DNA of 51,282 nucleotides, taken from Alphaproteobacteria bacterium (lineage in GTDB: Bacteria > Pseudomonadota > Alphaproteobacteria > Rhizobiales > NORP267). The notes under the pieces were generated by a model, which was not told the origin of the DNA, did not search any database, and worked only from the letters and a program-made list of their open reading frames with translations. Where the stretch lies: contig JAQRMX010000056.1 in the NCBI GenBank assembly GCA_028599125.1, positions 1-51,282 of the forward strand, read 5' to 3'. This document shows positions 21,761 through 30,983 of the stretch, one piece after another. Position 1 is the stretch's first letter. Each line of letters begins with the position of its first letter. The position numbers and the translations under genes were made by a program.

Positions 21761-21998
21761 GGACGTGGAGATTGTTGGCGGTTCCTGAAAAAAACAGGAA
21801 GTTAGGAGAACGCAGATCAACATGCCCCTCTTTTTCTATAAATCTCTTCAGGAAGCCGGGGGGCAGCGTTTGCTGGGGGCTTTTCATGCTTTAAAACAGG
21901 TTCCGTTTTTTCTCATTGCCGTACATAAGGGACTGTCGTCACAAATGTCTTACGCAGAGAATCAGAGCGGTACGGTCTGAAAAAGAGGTAGTACGGCC

Positions 21999-24503
21999 AT
22001 GAGCTCTCCTTTTTGCACTATCGCGGCCCTCTTGTGGGAAAATGGTTTTACACCACTGCCCGTTATGCCCGGCTCAAAAATACCGGGGCGGTATCAGGGG
22101 GGAGTGTGGCGACCTATGAGGGGATGGACAAGATTTTGTGACGAGGTGCTGCCTTTATACCAGATAAGTCAGTGGGAAAAATGGCCGGAAGCCGGCATAA
22201 GCATTGTGCATGGAACGGTGATCGGACTTGATGTGGATACAGATAGAAAAGATGTTGCAAAGGCAATCTTTAATGCAATTGAGCCCTCTCCAGTTAAACG
22301 ACGGGGGGAAAAGGGGTATGTCGCCTATTACCGAATCGGCGAGGGGTTGGAAAACAACAAAGCCCGTCTGTGCTGGAAAAATGGAAACGAGATACTTTGT
22401 GAACTCTTGCTCAGGGGCACACATTCTGTCATTCCTCCGACGCTTCACCCGAAAACGGGGAAACCCTATTTCTGGTTAACACCCGAAACTTTAGGAGATA
22501 TCGGATGTGACGAGTTGCCTGAATTGAAAGGTGAATCGCTTCAGCGTCTCGATGAGGAGCTTGGAAAACTGGGAGTGAAGCGGAACCAGTCTCCGGAGCA
22601 AATGCTCGTCAGGATCAGGCCTGACAAGTCTTCCTCTCCCTGGCGGAAACTCAACAATCGTGCTCTGGAACCGGCAGCTCTTGATCAATGGTGGCCGGCG
22701 TTAAAGATGCCCAAAAGTGCCTCACGGAGATCCGGAGCATGGGAAGCTGTTCCCTTCTGGCGCCCCTCGACGTCCGGAAGACGGACTGAAGAACGCAATC
22801 CAAATCTCAAAGCGGCTCCTGAGGGTATCGTTGATTTTGGCGTAGGCAGAACGCATACGCCTCTTGATGTCGTTATGTGTGCTAGGGGGTGTTCTCCTGT
22901 CATGGCAAAAAATTGGCTTGAGCAGTATGTACGGATGGAAGTGACGAAATTGGAAGCTGAGTTTATGCCGAACCGCAGGGGAGAGGATAACTTTGTTTCG
23001 GAGTGTCCGGACAGGAGTGATGTACCTGATCCCGTTCAGGCTGTAAGTTCCTCTTTCCCTTCTGGAACGCCTCATTCTTGTGAACAGTCTCGTCCCTCTG
23101 AAAAATCTTATCACTATGAAAAGAGCGGGGATAGTGATGAAAAAGACGCTGAACATACATCATGGTGCATGGCTCCTGTTTTCAGGAGAGCAAAGCCCCG
23201 GCCAAAGAACAGGGAGATACGGGGTCTTTCCAGCGCGGATTTTGAAACTCTGCTTCCACGGGATGCAGGTCCCTTTCCAATCACTAATTACCGCCATGAC
23301 TGCCCGGGACTCTTGGGGCAGATTGCAAGCTATCTTGAGAAGGCGGGATCCACGGAAACAGAAGCTGGCGGCCTTGCCGTAGCGCTTCCGATGCTCGGTG
23401 CTGTCATGGGACGGCTTTATGCAACATCCACAGGTCTCCGCACAAATATTTATGCTGTTGCCCTGGGAGCGTCAGGGACAGGAAAAACCTCTCTGGTCAA
23501 TCCCGCCAAGGAAATCATGCGTCTTTCAGAATTGGGTTCTCTCATTGGGCAGGATAGAATTGCCTCAGGGGCAGGTCTGATTAAAATGCTCGTTACCGAA
23601 CCGAGACGCATTTGTTTTCTTGATGAATTCGGACATATGCTTCAGCAGATCGGAATGCCGGGAGCTGGTGTTCATGCCCGGCAGATCATTTCTGAATTTA
23701 CGCAATTATTCTCTGCGGCCCGGTCTCTCTATACAGGTACGGCTTATGCCACGCGCGCGCCGGTGGAGATAGATTGCCCGCATTTATGCCTCTTTGGCAT
23801 GGCAACACCGGAACAGTTTTGGCGGGCGTTCAGTTCATTAGCACTGGAAGATGGGTCTATTGCCCGTTACCTTGTTTTTCCCATTGGGTATACAGGGTCA
23901 AGGGATCCGGATTGCCGTTCCCGGCCCGGAATTGTAAGCGCATTAGAACATCTGGCGGCTATCATTGGCTCCCGCTCAAAGGGCCATCAGGGCAATACTG
24001 GATTGTGCATTGCTCCTCTTTCTGAAAAAGTTGAAACAGCGAGGCAATCTCTCATCAAAACTATGGATGCATGTGCAGAGTATGCGGAGAGAAACAGCAT
24101 CAAGGGGGGCATGGCAATCCTGAGGAGAGTGGCTGAGAATGCAATAAAGATTGCCCTTATTTCAGCTGTGGGGCGCAATCCGGCCAAGCCGTTTATTGAA
24201 AAAATAGATTTTGACATCGGACATGCCATCGCACGTTGGTCTGCCACTCATATGTTGATCAATATTGCAAGCCATATCGCAGATAATCAGTTTGAACGCG
24301 ATGTTAATGATGTGGAACGGTTTGTCTCTCAGGCTGAGAAAAAGGGACGAATCTGGCGCGAAATACAGCGCAAATTCCGCCGTATTAGGAAGCGTGATCT
24401 TCAGGATATCATTGAGGGGCTTGAAAAAGAGGGGAGTGTGAGAGTCCAGACAGATCCCAATCCACAAGGGGGGCATCCTGTGAAACGGATATTTTGCACC
24501 TGA
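21999..24503 (+). CDS. Phage replication protein: AEP primase-polymerase (Prim-Pol) fused to DUF3987-like ATPase
   Basis: N-term GFTPLPVMPGSKIPG...GISIVHGTVIGLDVDTD (AEP hDhD motif); later YAVALGASGTGKTSLVNPAKEI Walker A and ICFLDEFGHM Walker B. Confidence 0.88.
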   Translation: MSSPFCTIAALLWENGFTPLPVMPGSKIPGRYQGGVWRPMRGWTRFCDEVLPLYQISQWEKWPEAGISIVHGTVIGLDVDTDRKDVAKAIFNAIEPSPVKRRGEKGYVAYYRIGEGLENNKARLCWKNGNEILCELLLRGTHSVIPPTLHPKTGKPYFWLTPETLGDIGCDELPELKGESLQRLDEELGKLGVKRNQSPEQMLVRIRPDKSSSPWRKLNNRALEPAALDQWWPALKMPKSASRRSGAWEAVPFWRPSTSGRRTEERNPNLKAAPEGIVDFGVGRTHTPLDVVMCARGCSPVMAKNWLEQYVRMEVTKLEAEFMPNRRGEDNFVSECPDRSDVPDPVQAVSSSFPSGTPHSCEQSRPSEKSYHYEKSGDSDEKDAEHTSWCMAPVFRRAKPRPKNREIRGLSSADFETLLPRDAGPFPITNYRHDCPGLLGQIASYLEKAGSTETEAGGLAVALPMLGAVMGRLYATSTGLRTNIYAVALGASGTGKTSLVNPAKEIMRLSELGSLIGQDRIASGAGLIKMLVTEPRRICFLDEFGHMLQQIGMPGAGVHARQIISEFTQLFSAARSLYTGTAYATRAPVEIDCPHLCLFGMATPEQFWRAFSSLALEDGSIARYLVFPIGYTGSRDPDCRSRPGIVSALEHLAAIIGSRSKGHQGNTGLCIAPLSEKVETARQSLIKTMDACAEYAERNSIKGGMAILRRVAENAIKIALISAVGRNPAKPFIEKIDFDIGHAIARWSATHMLINIASHIADNQFERDVNDVERFVSQAEKKGRIWREIQRKFRRIRKRDLQDIIEGLEKEGSVRVQTDPNPQGGHPVKRIFCT

Positions 24504-25278
24504 TGTGAGGCGTTTGTTAATGGCTGGATAAAGACGGCATGGGGTTTAACTACAGTCCTGACTGTCCTTGCAAATAAGTATTGAATAAATAAAAGGAATA
24601 ATAGTCATGTATAAAAGTTGCATGGACGATTAGGACGATTGATTTTTTAAATAAAAATTGCCTCTTAAAAAGAAACAGGATAGAGTAAGTATGCCGGACT
24701 TTCATCACCTCAAAATAAGGGGGTGATTTATTATGTTTTGTTTTATCTATTACTGTGGATATGACGATTTTATATTTTTTTACAAGGCTGCTTTTTCCCG
24801 GGCGATAATTTGTCATCGCAGTTTTCTTATTATTTTATGCCGTAGATTTTTTTCTCTTCCAGACTCTTCTTTTTCCATTTCATTCCAGTATGTCCTGTTT
24901 CTTTTGCGGCAGCCCCCTTGCATTCCTTAAATATCATTCCTAACCGCTTCGAAACGCTGATGCCCCAGCTGTCTGTTCCTGACACGGGATATCGCTGATT
25001 CTTTACGGACGGGTGTTTTTTCCTTTTTGGCCTGAAGTGTGGCCGTTGAGGGAAGCACCATAATACAGGGGTGAATCACACATGTTTTTTCCTTTCTTAG
25101 TGATGTTTCCTTCACGGGAAGAGCGTTCTTTTCACTTACATTTTATCAGTTTTCAGCCTGAAAAGCTGTTTCCGGGGAGGGAATTTTTCTCTTCTGTTTC
25201 TCCGTCGTTTCTCTTTTCATGGTCTGAAAAACAACCTGTTTATCCCTACTGCAAGATCATCAAAAAAAGGAATCAGAC

Positions 25279-25983
25279 ATGAGTGCTCGACGTGAATCTC
25301 TGGGGCAGGGTGCACAAAAAATTAATAAAACAGCCAGAACCCAGATGAAAAACCCCAATATTTTCTGGTATGCACTCCTTGTTAGGTCAGGTAAGGAATT
25401 TCTTGCTCAACGAATTTCGCAACAGGGAGGTGCTTATGTTTATCTTCCGCTTTGCTGGAAATGGCGCCGGCTCAATCGCTATAAACGTGAGAAGAGCAAA
25501 TTGGCCTACCCTGCTCTTCCGGGTTGTCTCTTTATCGGCTTTGAATCAGGGAAAGAGGAATGGCTCTGTTTGGTCAGGTCTGTTACAAGCCTGCGGGGAT
25601 TGCTGGGGTGTTTTGGTATGCCTCTTGCCCTAAGAGGGGAGCGTCTTTCCTTTTTTATTGAGAGTAATTTTATGCGCTTTGATGTGCCACAGGAAGAGCG
25701 ATATATGCGCACACATCATGAATTTCAGGCCGGTGATCAGGTGCAGATTACCAGTGGTCCTCTTGTGGGCTATATTGTTGATGTTCAGAAGATCAGTGGG
25801 AAATATGCTTTTATATTCAATGAGATTTGTCATGAGACGAAAATATCACTTGACAAATTAGAGAAGATAGACTATAATATAAAACATAATGATGTAACAA
25901 GGATCTGCGCGTGTCCTACAGACCCTGATGGGTTTGAGGGGGTTAAGAGCCGCTCCTGTGAGGGACGGGTATCTTCAAAGTGA
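25279..25983 (+). CDS. Phage-encoded NusG-like transcription (anti)termination factor
   Basis: NGN-like FWYALLVRSGKEFLAQRISQQGGAYVYLPLCWKW...LPGCLFIGF; KOW-like FQAGDQVQITSGPLVGYIVDVQKISGKYAFIFNEI. Confidence 0.82.
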   Translation: MSARRESLGQGAQKINKTARTQMKNPNIFWYALLVRSGKEFLAQRISQQGGAYVYLPLCWKWRRLNRYKREKSKLAYPALPGCLFIGFESGKEEWLCLVRSVTSLRGLLGCFGMPLALRGERLSFFIESNFMRFDVPQEERYMRTHHEFQAGDQVQITSGPLVGYIVDVQKISGKYAFIFNEICHETKISLDKLEKIDYNIKHNDVTRICACPTDPDGFEGVKSRSCEGRVSSK

Positions 25984-26156
25984 AGCTTCAGAAGTGGAGC
26001 TCCTTTCGTGAGCGCAATTGTTACACCCCAGGTGCCCCTGAAGTATGGCGCTATTGGTTGAGAACGGTTGTAAGACTCGGTCTTGCAGGCTGGTGCGGAG
26101 CTTACGAAAATGGCCGTAGGGCTTTTCGGAGACTCGGGATTTATTCTCTACTTTGA
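25980..26156 (+). CDS. Small 58-aa phage protein, GTG start overlapping nusG-like stop (GTGA)
   Basis: (M)KLQKWSSFRERNCYTPGAPEVWRYWLRTVVRLGLAGWCGAYENGRRAFRRLGIYSLL-stop; not in supplied ORF track. Confidence 0.5.
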   Translation: MKLQKWSSFRERNCYTPGAPEVWRYWLRTVVRLGLAGWCGAYENGRRAFRRLGIYSLL

Positions 26157-26379
26157 TAATTAAAAAGCAATAAACCGCTGGAGGGAGCAGGGCTTGTCTT
26201 GTTTCTCTTTTGGACAGGAAAATTGCAGGAATTTCTCGAGGCTTTATCTTAAGGCATGTGTTTCCGTAATATAAGGTACGGGGGGCTCATGAGAAAAACC
26301 TCTTGAAAAATTCCGGATAACCTTCAGAGACGCTCTTTCCCTGAAGGCATATATCAATAAATCCACTCAGAGCCTGAAC

Positions 26380-26874
26380 GTGCCACGCCCTAGAACAAAA
26401 AGGGGAACTCTGATGGTCAAATCCCTGGTTATGGCAAAACAAATACGTAAGTCTTTCTTAGAAGCTCTTGCCGGAACAGGAAATGTTTCAGAAGCTGTTC
26501 GTGTTGCAAAAATTTCGCGTAGTACTGTCTATAAATACCGTAAAATTGAGGTTGATTTTGCTCGGGAATGGGATGAAGCAGAGCAAGAAGCTGCAGACAG
26601 GCTGGAGCGTGAAGCCTGGAGGCGGGCTGTGGAGGGCTTTGACAAGCCTGTCATTTATAGAGGAAAAGTCACAGATATATACAAGGATTATTCGGATAGG
26701 ATGCTCGAATTGCTTCTGAAAGCGAAACGTCCCGGAAAATTCAAAAAGCCTATTGACAGTGAAGAAACAGGAAAAGAACGGGGGCCGCAGACCGGACTTG
26801 AAAAAACAGCCGCCTCTGAGCGCCTGATTGCCATATTGGATAAGATGTCTTTAAGGCCTGATGACGGATCGTAA
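26380..26874 (+). CDS. Terminase small subunit-like protein
   Basis: HTH near N-term (GTGNVSEAVRVAKISRSTVYKYRK...FAREWDEAEQEAADRLEREAWRRAVEG); overlaps terL; start may be at 26413. Confidence 0.8.
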   Translation: MPRPRTKRGTLMVKSLVMAKQIRKSFLEALAGTGNVSEAVRVAKISRSTVYKYRKIEVDFAREWDEAEQEAADRLEREAWRRAVEGFDKPVIYRGKVTDIYKDYSDRMLELLLKAKRPGKFKKPIDSEETGKERGPQTGLEKTAASERLIAILDKMSLRPDDGS

Positions 26875-28204
26875 GACGCAAAGCCCCACGGAAAAGCTTG
26901 CGGCTTTATCCCGGGAAACGCGAAATGAGTTTCTGCAGAGCCTCTCTGAAGATGAATGTGAGGATTTGCTCTATAAGTGGCGGGGCTTTTTTGCTCGGCC
27001 TAATCAACTTCCTCCAGTAGGAGAGTGGGATATTTGGTTAATCCTTGCGGGGCGGGGCTTCGGAAAGACGCGGGCAGGAGCCGAATGGATTCGTGAGAAA
27101 GTCTACGGGGGGGCCAGACGGATTGCTTTGGTTGCCGAGACACAAAAAGATCTTGAAGAGGTCATGATTGAAGGAAATAGTGGTGTTCTATCGGTATTTC
27201 CTCCTGCCCGGCGCCCGCGCTATCAGAAAAAGCCAGTGAGGCTGATGTTTGACACAGGTGCCGTTGCCCTCGGATATAATGCGACCCAACCGGATCAACT
27301 TCGTGGTCCTCAATTTGATGTCGCATGGTGCGATGAGCTTGCAAAATGGCGTTATGCAAGGGAAACATGGGACCAGTTACAATTTGGAATGAGGCTGGGA
27401 GAGACACCTCAGCAGCTTGTGACGACAACGCCACGGCCGATCGAAGTGCTTAAGTCAATCCTGAACAGCCGGGAAGGACGTGTTCACGTGACAAGGGGCA
27501 GGACTGTTGATAACCGCTCTAATCTGGCTCCCTCTTTTCTAAGAAAGATCAAAGCCCGTTATGCGGGCACTGTTCTAGGACAACAGGAGCTTGAGGGGGA
27601 GGTTCTTGATACTCTTCCCGGTGGACTGTGGAAGCGTGAGCAAATTGATGCCACGAGGATAGACAGGGCCCCGGAAGATCTGGAACGTATCCTTATCTCC
27701 ATTGACCCGGCGATGACACATCATCGTGAAAGTAACGAACACGGCCTTATCGTCGTTGGAACGTGCCATCGGCATGGATATGTTCTTGAAGATGCATCTT
27801 TGAAGGGATCGCCCTTGTCCTGGGCCCGTCGCGCTGTTGAACTTTATGACATCTATGCTGCGGACGGGATTGTCGTTGAGGTGAACCAGGGGGGAGACAT
27901 GGTTGCTCAGACTATTCGCAGCGTTCGGGACGGTATGAATATTATTCAGGTTCGTGCCACGCGGGGCAAACATGTGCGTGCTGAACCGGTGGCGGCTCTT
28001 TATGAGCAAAAGCGTGTCCATCATGTCGGTAATTTTCCGGAACTTGAGAATCAGATGAGCTTGATGACCAGCGCTGGTTTTGAAGGAGACGGCTCTCCTG
28101 ACCGACTTGATGCGCTTGTTTGGGCTATAATCGAATTATTTCCTGCGATGCTTCTGGAGACGTCTGTCAAAATTCCTCATTTCAGTGTGAGGCATGTTGT
28201 GTGA
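26861..28204 (+). CDS. Terminase large subunit
   Basis: WDIWLILAGRGFGKTRAGAEWIREKVYGGARRIALVAETQKDLEEVMIEG; nuclease part ILISIDPAMTHHRESNEHGLIVVG. Confidence 0.95.
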   Translation: MTDRKTQSPTEKLAALSRETRNEFLQSLSEDECEDLLYKWRGFFARPNQLPPVGEWDIWLILAGRGFGKTRAGAEWIREKVYGGARRIALVAETQKDLEEVMIEGNSGVLSVFPPARRPRYQKKPVRLMFDTGAVALGYNATQPDQLRGPQFDVAWCDELAKWRYARETWDQLQFGMRLGETPQQLVTTTPRPIEVLKSILNSREGRVHVTRGRTVDNRSNLAPSFLRKIKARYAGTVLGQQELEGEVLDTLPGGLWKREQIDATRIDRAPEDLERILISIDPAMTHHRESNEHGLIVVGTCHRHGYVLEDASLKGSPLSWARRAVELYDIYAADGIVVEVNQGGDMVAQTIRSVRDGMNIIQVRATRGKHVRAEPVAALYEQKRVHHVGNFPELENQMSLMTSAGFEGDGSPDRLDALVWAIIELFPAMLLETSVKIPHFSVRHVV

Positions 28205-28235
28205 ATGAGCTCCTAATCGTTGCGGAAAAGAGCTT

Positions 28236-28305
28236 GCAGGCAAGGCGGATGATAACCCCTTAACGATCATCACCTGATGAAAAAGATCATGATCGCCTTG
28301 CCTGC
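28236..28305 (+). other. Structured intergenic element between terL and portal
   Basis: Perfect 12-bp arms gcaggcaaggcg (28236-28247) / cgccttgcctgc (28294-28305) enclosing further dyads gatgat...atcatc, tcatca-cc-tgatga and gatcatgatc. Confidence 0.75.
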
Positions 28306-28366
28306 TTGTTAATAAAGAGGCTGTGAGAGTGTTTCATCTGTCGGATATCCGGGAACTACGCCTACC

Positions 28367-30538
28367 ATGGCAGAGGGGAAAATGAACAAACAAATAAAAA
28401 ACGACGCGATAGAAGATCATGACAAACTTGCTTGTTATGTTGCTGATCTGATCGAAAAATGTGAAATTTATTCAGATGAACAAAAACATGATCGTACGCG
28501 CGCGCTCGAATATTACGATGGAAAGATGAATGATTTGCGAGCTGAAGACGGACGCTCTCAGTCTGTCTCCAGAGATGTGCGCTCTGTTATCAGGAAGCTT
28601 ATGCCTTCAGTTTTGCGGACATTGCTGTCAAATGAAAAGATCGTTGAATATCATCCATTAAGTCCAGAAGATGAACTGAGTTCACAGCAGGCAACCGATT
28701 ATATAAATCACGTTATTCTTCATGAAAGTGGAGCCAGGAGAGCCATTTATGATTCTATTTTTGATGCCCTGACTGTGAAGACAGGCATCATAAAATGGGT
28801 TGCTTATAAACGGAGAAAATCAAGGATTCATGAATACACCAACCAGCCATCTCTAGCCTTGCTGGGACTGGAAGGTGAGGAGGGCGTGGAAATCTTTGAT
28901 CGTAAGGATTGGTTGGAAACGGATCCTTTTATTCTTGCTATTAACCCCGAAGCAGAAAGGCATGACTTCAAACTGCGCCGCACGGAAGAGCGTATTGACA
29001 TTCGCCTGGAAGCGATCCCGCGAGGGTCTTTTCTCATTTATCCGAACGCGGTCAATATCGGTGAAAGCCCCATTATTGGGGAACGACAAATTGTTACAAG
29101 ATCTGAATTAGTCAGCCGAGGATATAATAAAGACCAAGTTGCAGCTCTCAATGTGTGCAGAGGAGAAAAAGACGATCTTGAAGATAGGCAGGCCCGGCAG
29201 GGTGATGACTGGACTGACATAAGGGCTGAAATGTCTGCCGCAATGGAAGAGGTCCTCTTGTATGAGGTCTATGTGAAGCTTGATCAGGATCATGACGGTA
29301 TTGCTGAACTTTACAAAATCTGCCTTGCGAGAAGCAGAGGAGACGGAGGGGGACCACAGATCATCCTTGAGATGGAAGCGGTAGACGAAGCGCCTTATAC
29401 TCAGATCGTTGCTGAACAGGAAGCGCACCAGTTTGAAGGTCATTCCGTAGCGGAAGATGTGATGGACATCCAGCGCATCAAAACGGCTCTCCTACGGGAA
29501 ACACTAGATAATATTTATTGGCAGAACAAAAAGCAGCCTGCTATTGATCCTTCCCGGCTGACGGAGAGCGGGATGGAGGCTATCTATAACCCTGCATTCG
29601 GAAAGCCTATTCTCCTCAAAAGTGGAGCCAATGTCCATGAAGCCATTCAGTGGGGTAACGTCCCTTTCGTAGCGGACAAATCCTTTGCCATGATGTCTTA
29701 CCTCGATAATGAGGCGCAAAATCGGACCGGGATTACCGAAAGCGCCGGGGGCGTTAATCCTGAACTCCTGAAGGATATGACAAAATTTGCAGCCATTTTG
29801 ATTTCTGAGAGTGGGATTGCAAGGGCGGCCATGATCATTGACACTCTCTCCGGGAACGGTGCTGCAGACGGGAGCGGGATTGCAAGGGCGTTTAAGGGCT
29901 TACTCAAACTTGTGATTGCCCATACTGATCAACCCCGCACTGTCTGTCAGGGAGGAAAATGGGTTGAATATGATCCGCGTCAATGGAACGTAGAGATGAA
30001 TTGCATTGTCAATGTCGGGTTGGGGGCAGGCTCAAAGGAGCGTGATCTGGCTGTCTTGCAAATGATCCTTGGGCTCCAGAAGGAATTGATTGCAATCATG
30101 GGAGCCAATAACCCCTTTGTGACGCCGGTGCAGATTTATAATGTCCTTGAAAAGATCACAGAGACAGCTGGATTTTCCAGCGCAAATCCCTATTTCACAA
30201 AGCCGGATGAGGAGGCGATCCGGAGACATTTCCAAACAGAATTGAAGCCATCCGAAAATGACGAAAAATTCCATATGCAAATGGAGCTGGAAAAACTGAA
30301 AGCGACGCTGAAAATTCAGATTGAGAAAGAACAAATGGAGGCTGACCTTTGCGTTCAGCAGGCTGAATTAGAGAAAAACAAGTCTATCCAATTGTTAAAA
30401 ACCGAGCAAGAGCGCGAAATCGCCATGATGAAAAGTCAGTTTGATTGGTTGAAATATCAAGAAAAAATGAACTTGGAGCGACAAAAAGCCGGATTGGAGA
30501 GACCAGGGAAACAGGTTGCGGATCAGGAAAAAAGCTAG
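28367..30538 (+). CDS. Portal protein (P22-like)
   Basis: 723 aa downstream of terL; RTRALEYYDGKMNDLRAEDGRSQSVSRDVRSVIRKLMPSVLRTLLSNEKIVEYHP; coiled-coil C-term. Confidence 0.85.
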   Translation: MAEGKMNKQIKNDAIEDHDKLACYVADLIEKCEIYSDEQKHDRTRALEYYDGKMNDLRAEDGRSQSVSRDVRSVIRKLMPSVLRTLLSNEKIVEYHPLSPEDELSSQQATDYINHVILHESGARRAIYDSIFDALTVKTGIIKWVAYKRRKSRIHEYTNQPSLALLGLEGEEGVEIFDRKDWLETDPFILAINPEAERHDFKLRRTEERIDIRLEAIPRGSFLIYPNAVNIGESPIIGERQIVTRSELVSRGYNKDQVAALNVCRGEKDDLEDRQARQGDDWTDIRAEMSAAMEEVLLYEVYVKLDQDHDGIAELYKICLARSRGDGGGPQIILEMEAVDEAPYTQIVAEQEAHQFEGHSVAEDVMDIQRIKTALLRETLDNIYWQNKKQPAIDPSRLTESGMEAIYNPAFGKPILLKSGANVHEAIQWGNVPFVADKSFAMMSYLDNEAQNRTGITESAGGVNPELLKDMTKFAAILISESGIARAAMIIDTLSGNGAADGSGIARAFKGLLKLVIAHTDQPRTVCQGGKWVEYDPRQWNVEMNCIVNVGLGAGSKERDLAVLQMILGLQKELIAIMGANNPFVTPVQIYNVLEKITETAGFSSANPYFTKPDEEAIRRHFQTELKPSENDEKFHMQMELEKLKATLKIQIEKEQMEADLCVQQAELEKNKSIQLLKTEQEREIAMMKSQFDWLKYQEKMNLERQKAGLERPGKQVADQEKS

Positions 30539-30663
30539 TGCCAGGGGCCAGTGAGTTAAAAAAAAGCGAAAGCGCAGAATGATGATTGGTCAAGAAATCG
30601 AAAAACACAAAAATTCCAGAATTGAAAAAATTCACGCAAATCTTACGAACAGAAGGGGATGTA

Positions 30664-30933
30664 ATGCAGGAGAAACGGATGCAGGAAGAACTGATCAATG
30701 GTGAAGCAGAACGTCTTTCTGGACATCCTGTTATTAGGCATATCTTTGATGAAATGGAACAGGATGCTATGGAACGGGCCATTTATGCCAGACCATCTGA
30801 TGATGAAGCGCGTCGGAGTGCTATGAATGAGGTCCGTGCGATCAGGGCCTTGCGGCAGAAGTTGAAAATTCTTGCATCCGGACTGGAAAGCCCCGCGAAA
30901 AAAATGCCAGAGGTAGGTAGCTTTGTTGCATAA
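30664..30933 (+). CDS. Small phage protein of unknown function
   Basis: Collinear ORF between portal and scaffold; start uncertain (ORF track 30586). Confidence 0.5.
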   Translation: MQEKRMQEELINGEAERLSGHPVIRHIFDEMEQDAMERAIYARPSDDEARRSAMNEVRAIRALRQKLKILASGLESPAKKMPEVGSFVA

Positions 30934-30983
30934 GCAGAAGCGTACAGCAGAGACAGCGCATAGCAATGAAAGGATATTGAAAG

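Noticed and set aside
29808-29893. 15-bp direct repeat gggattgcaagggcg in the portal gene
   Set aside because: Codes for a repeated SGIARA segment inside a conserved ORF; too short to suggest mobility.
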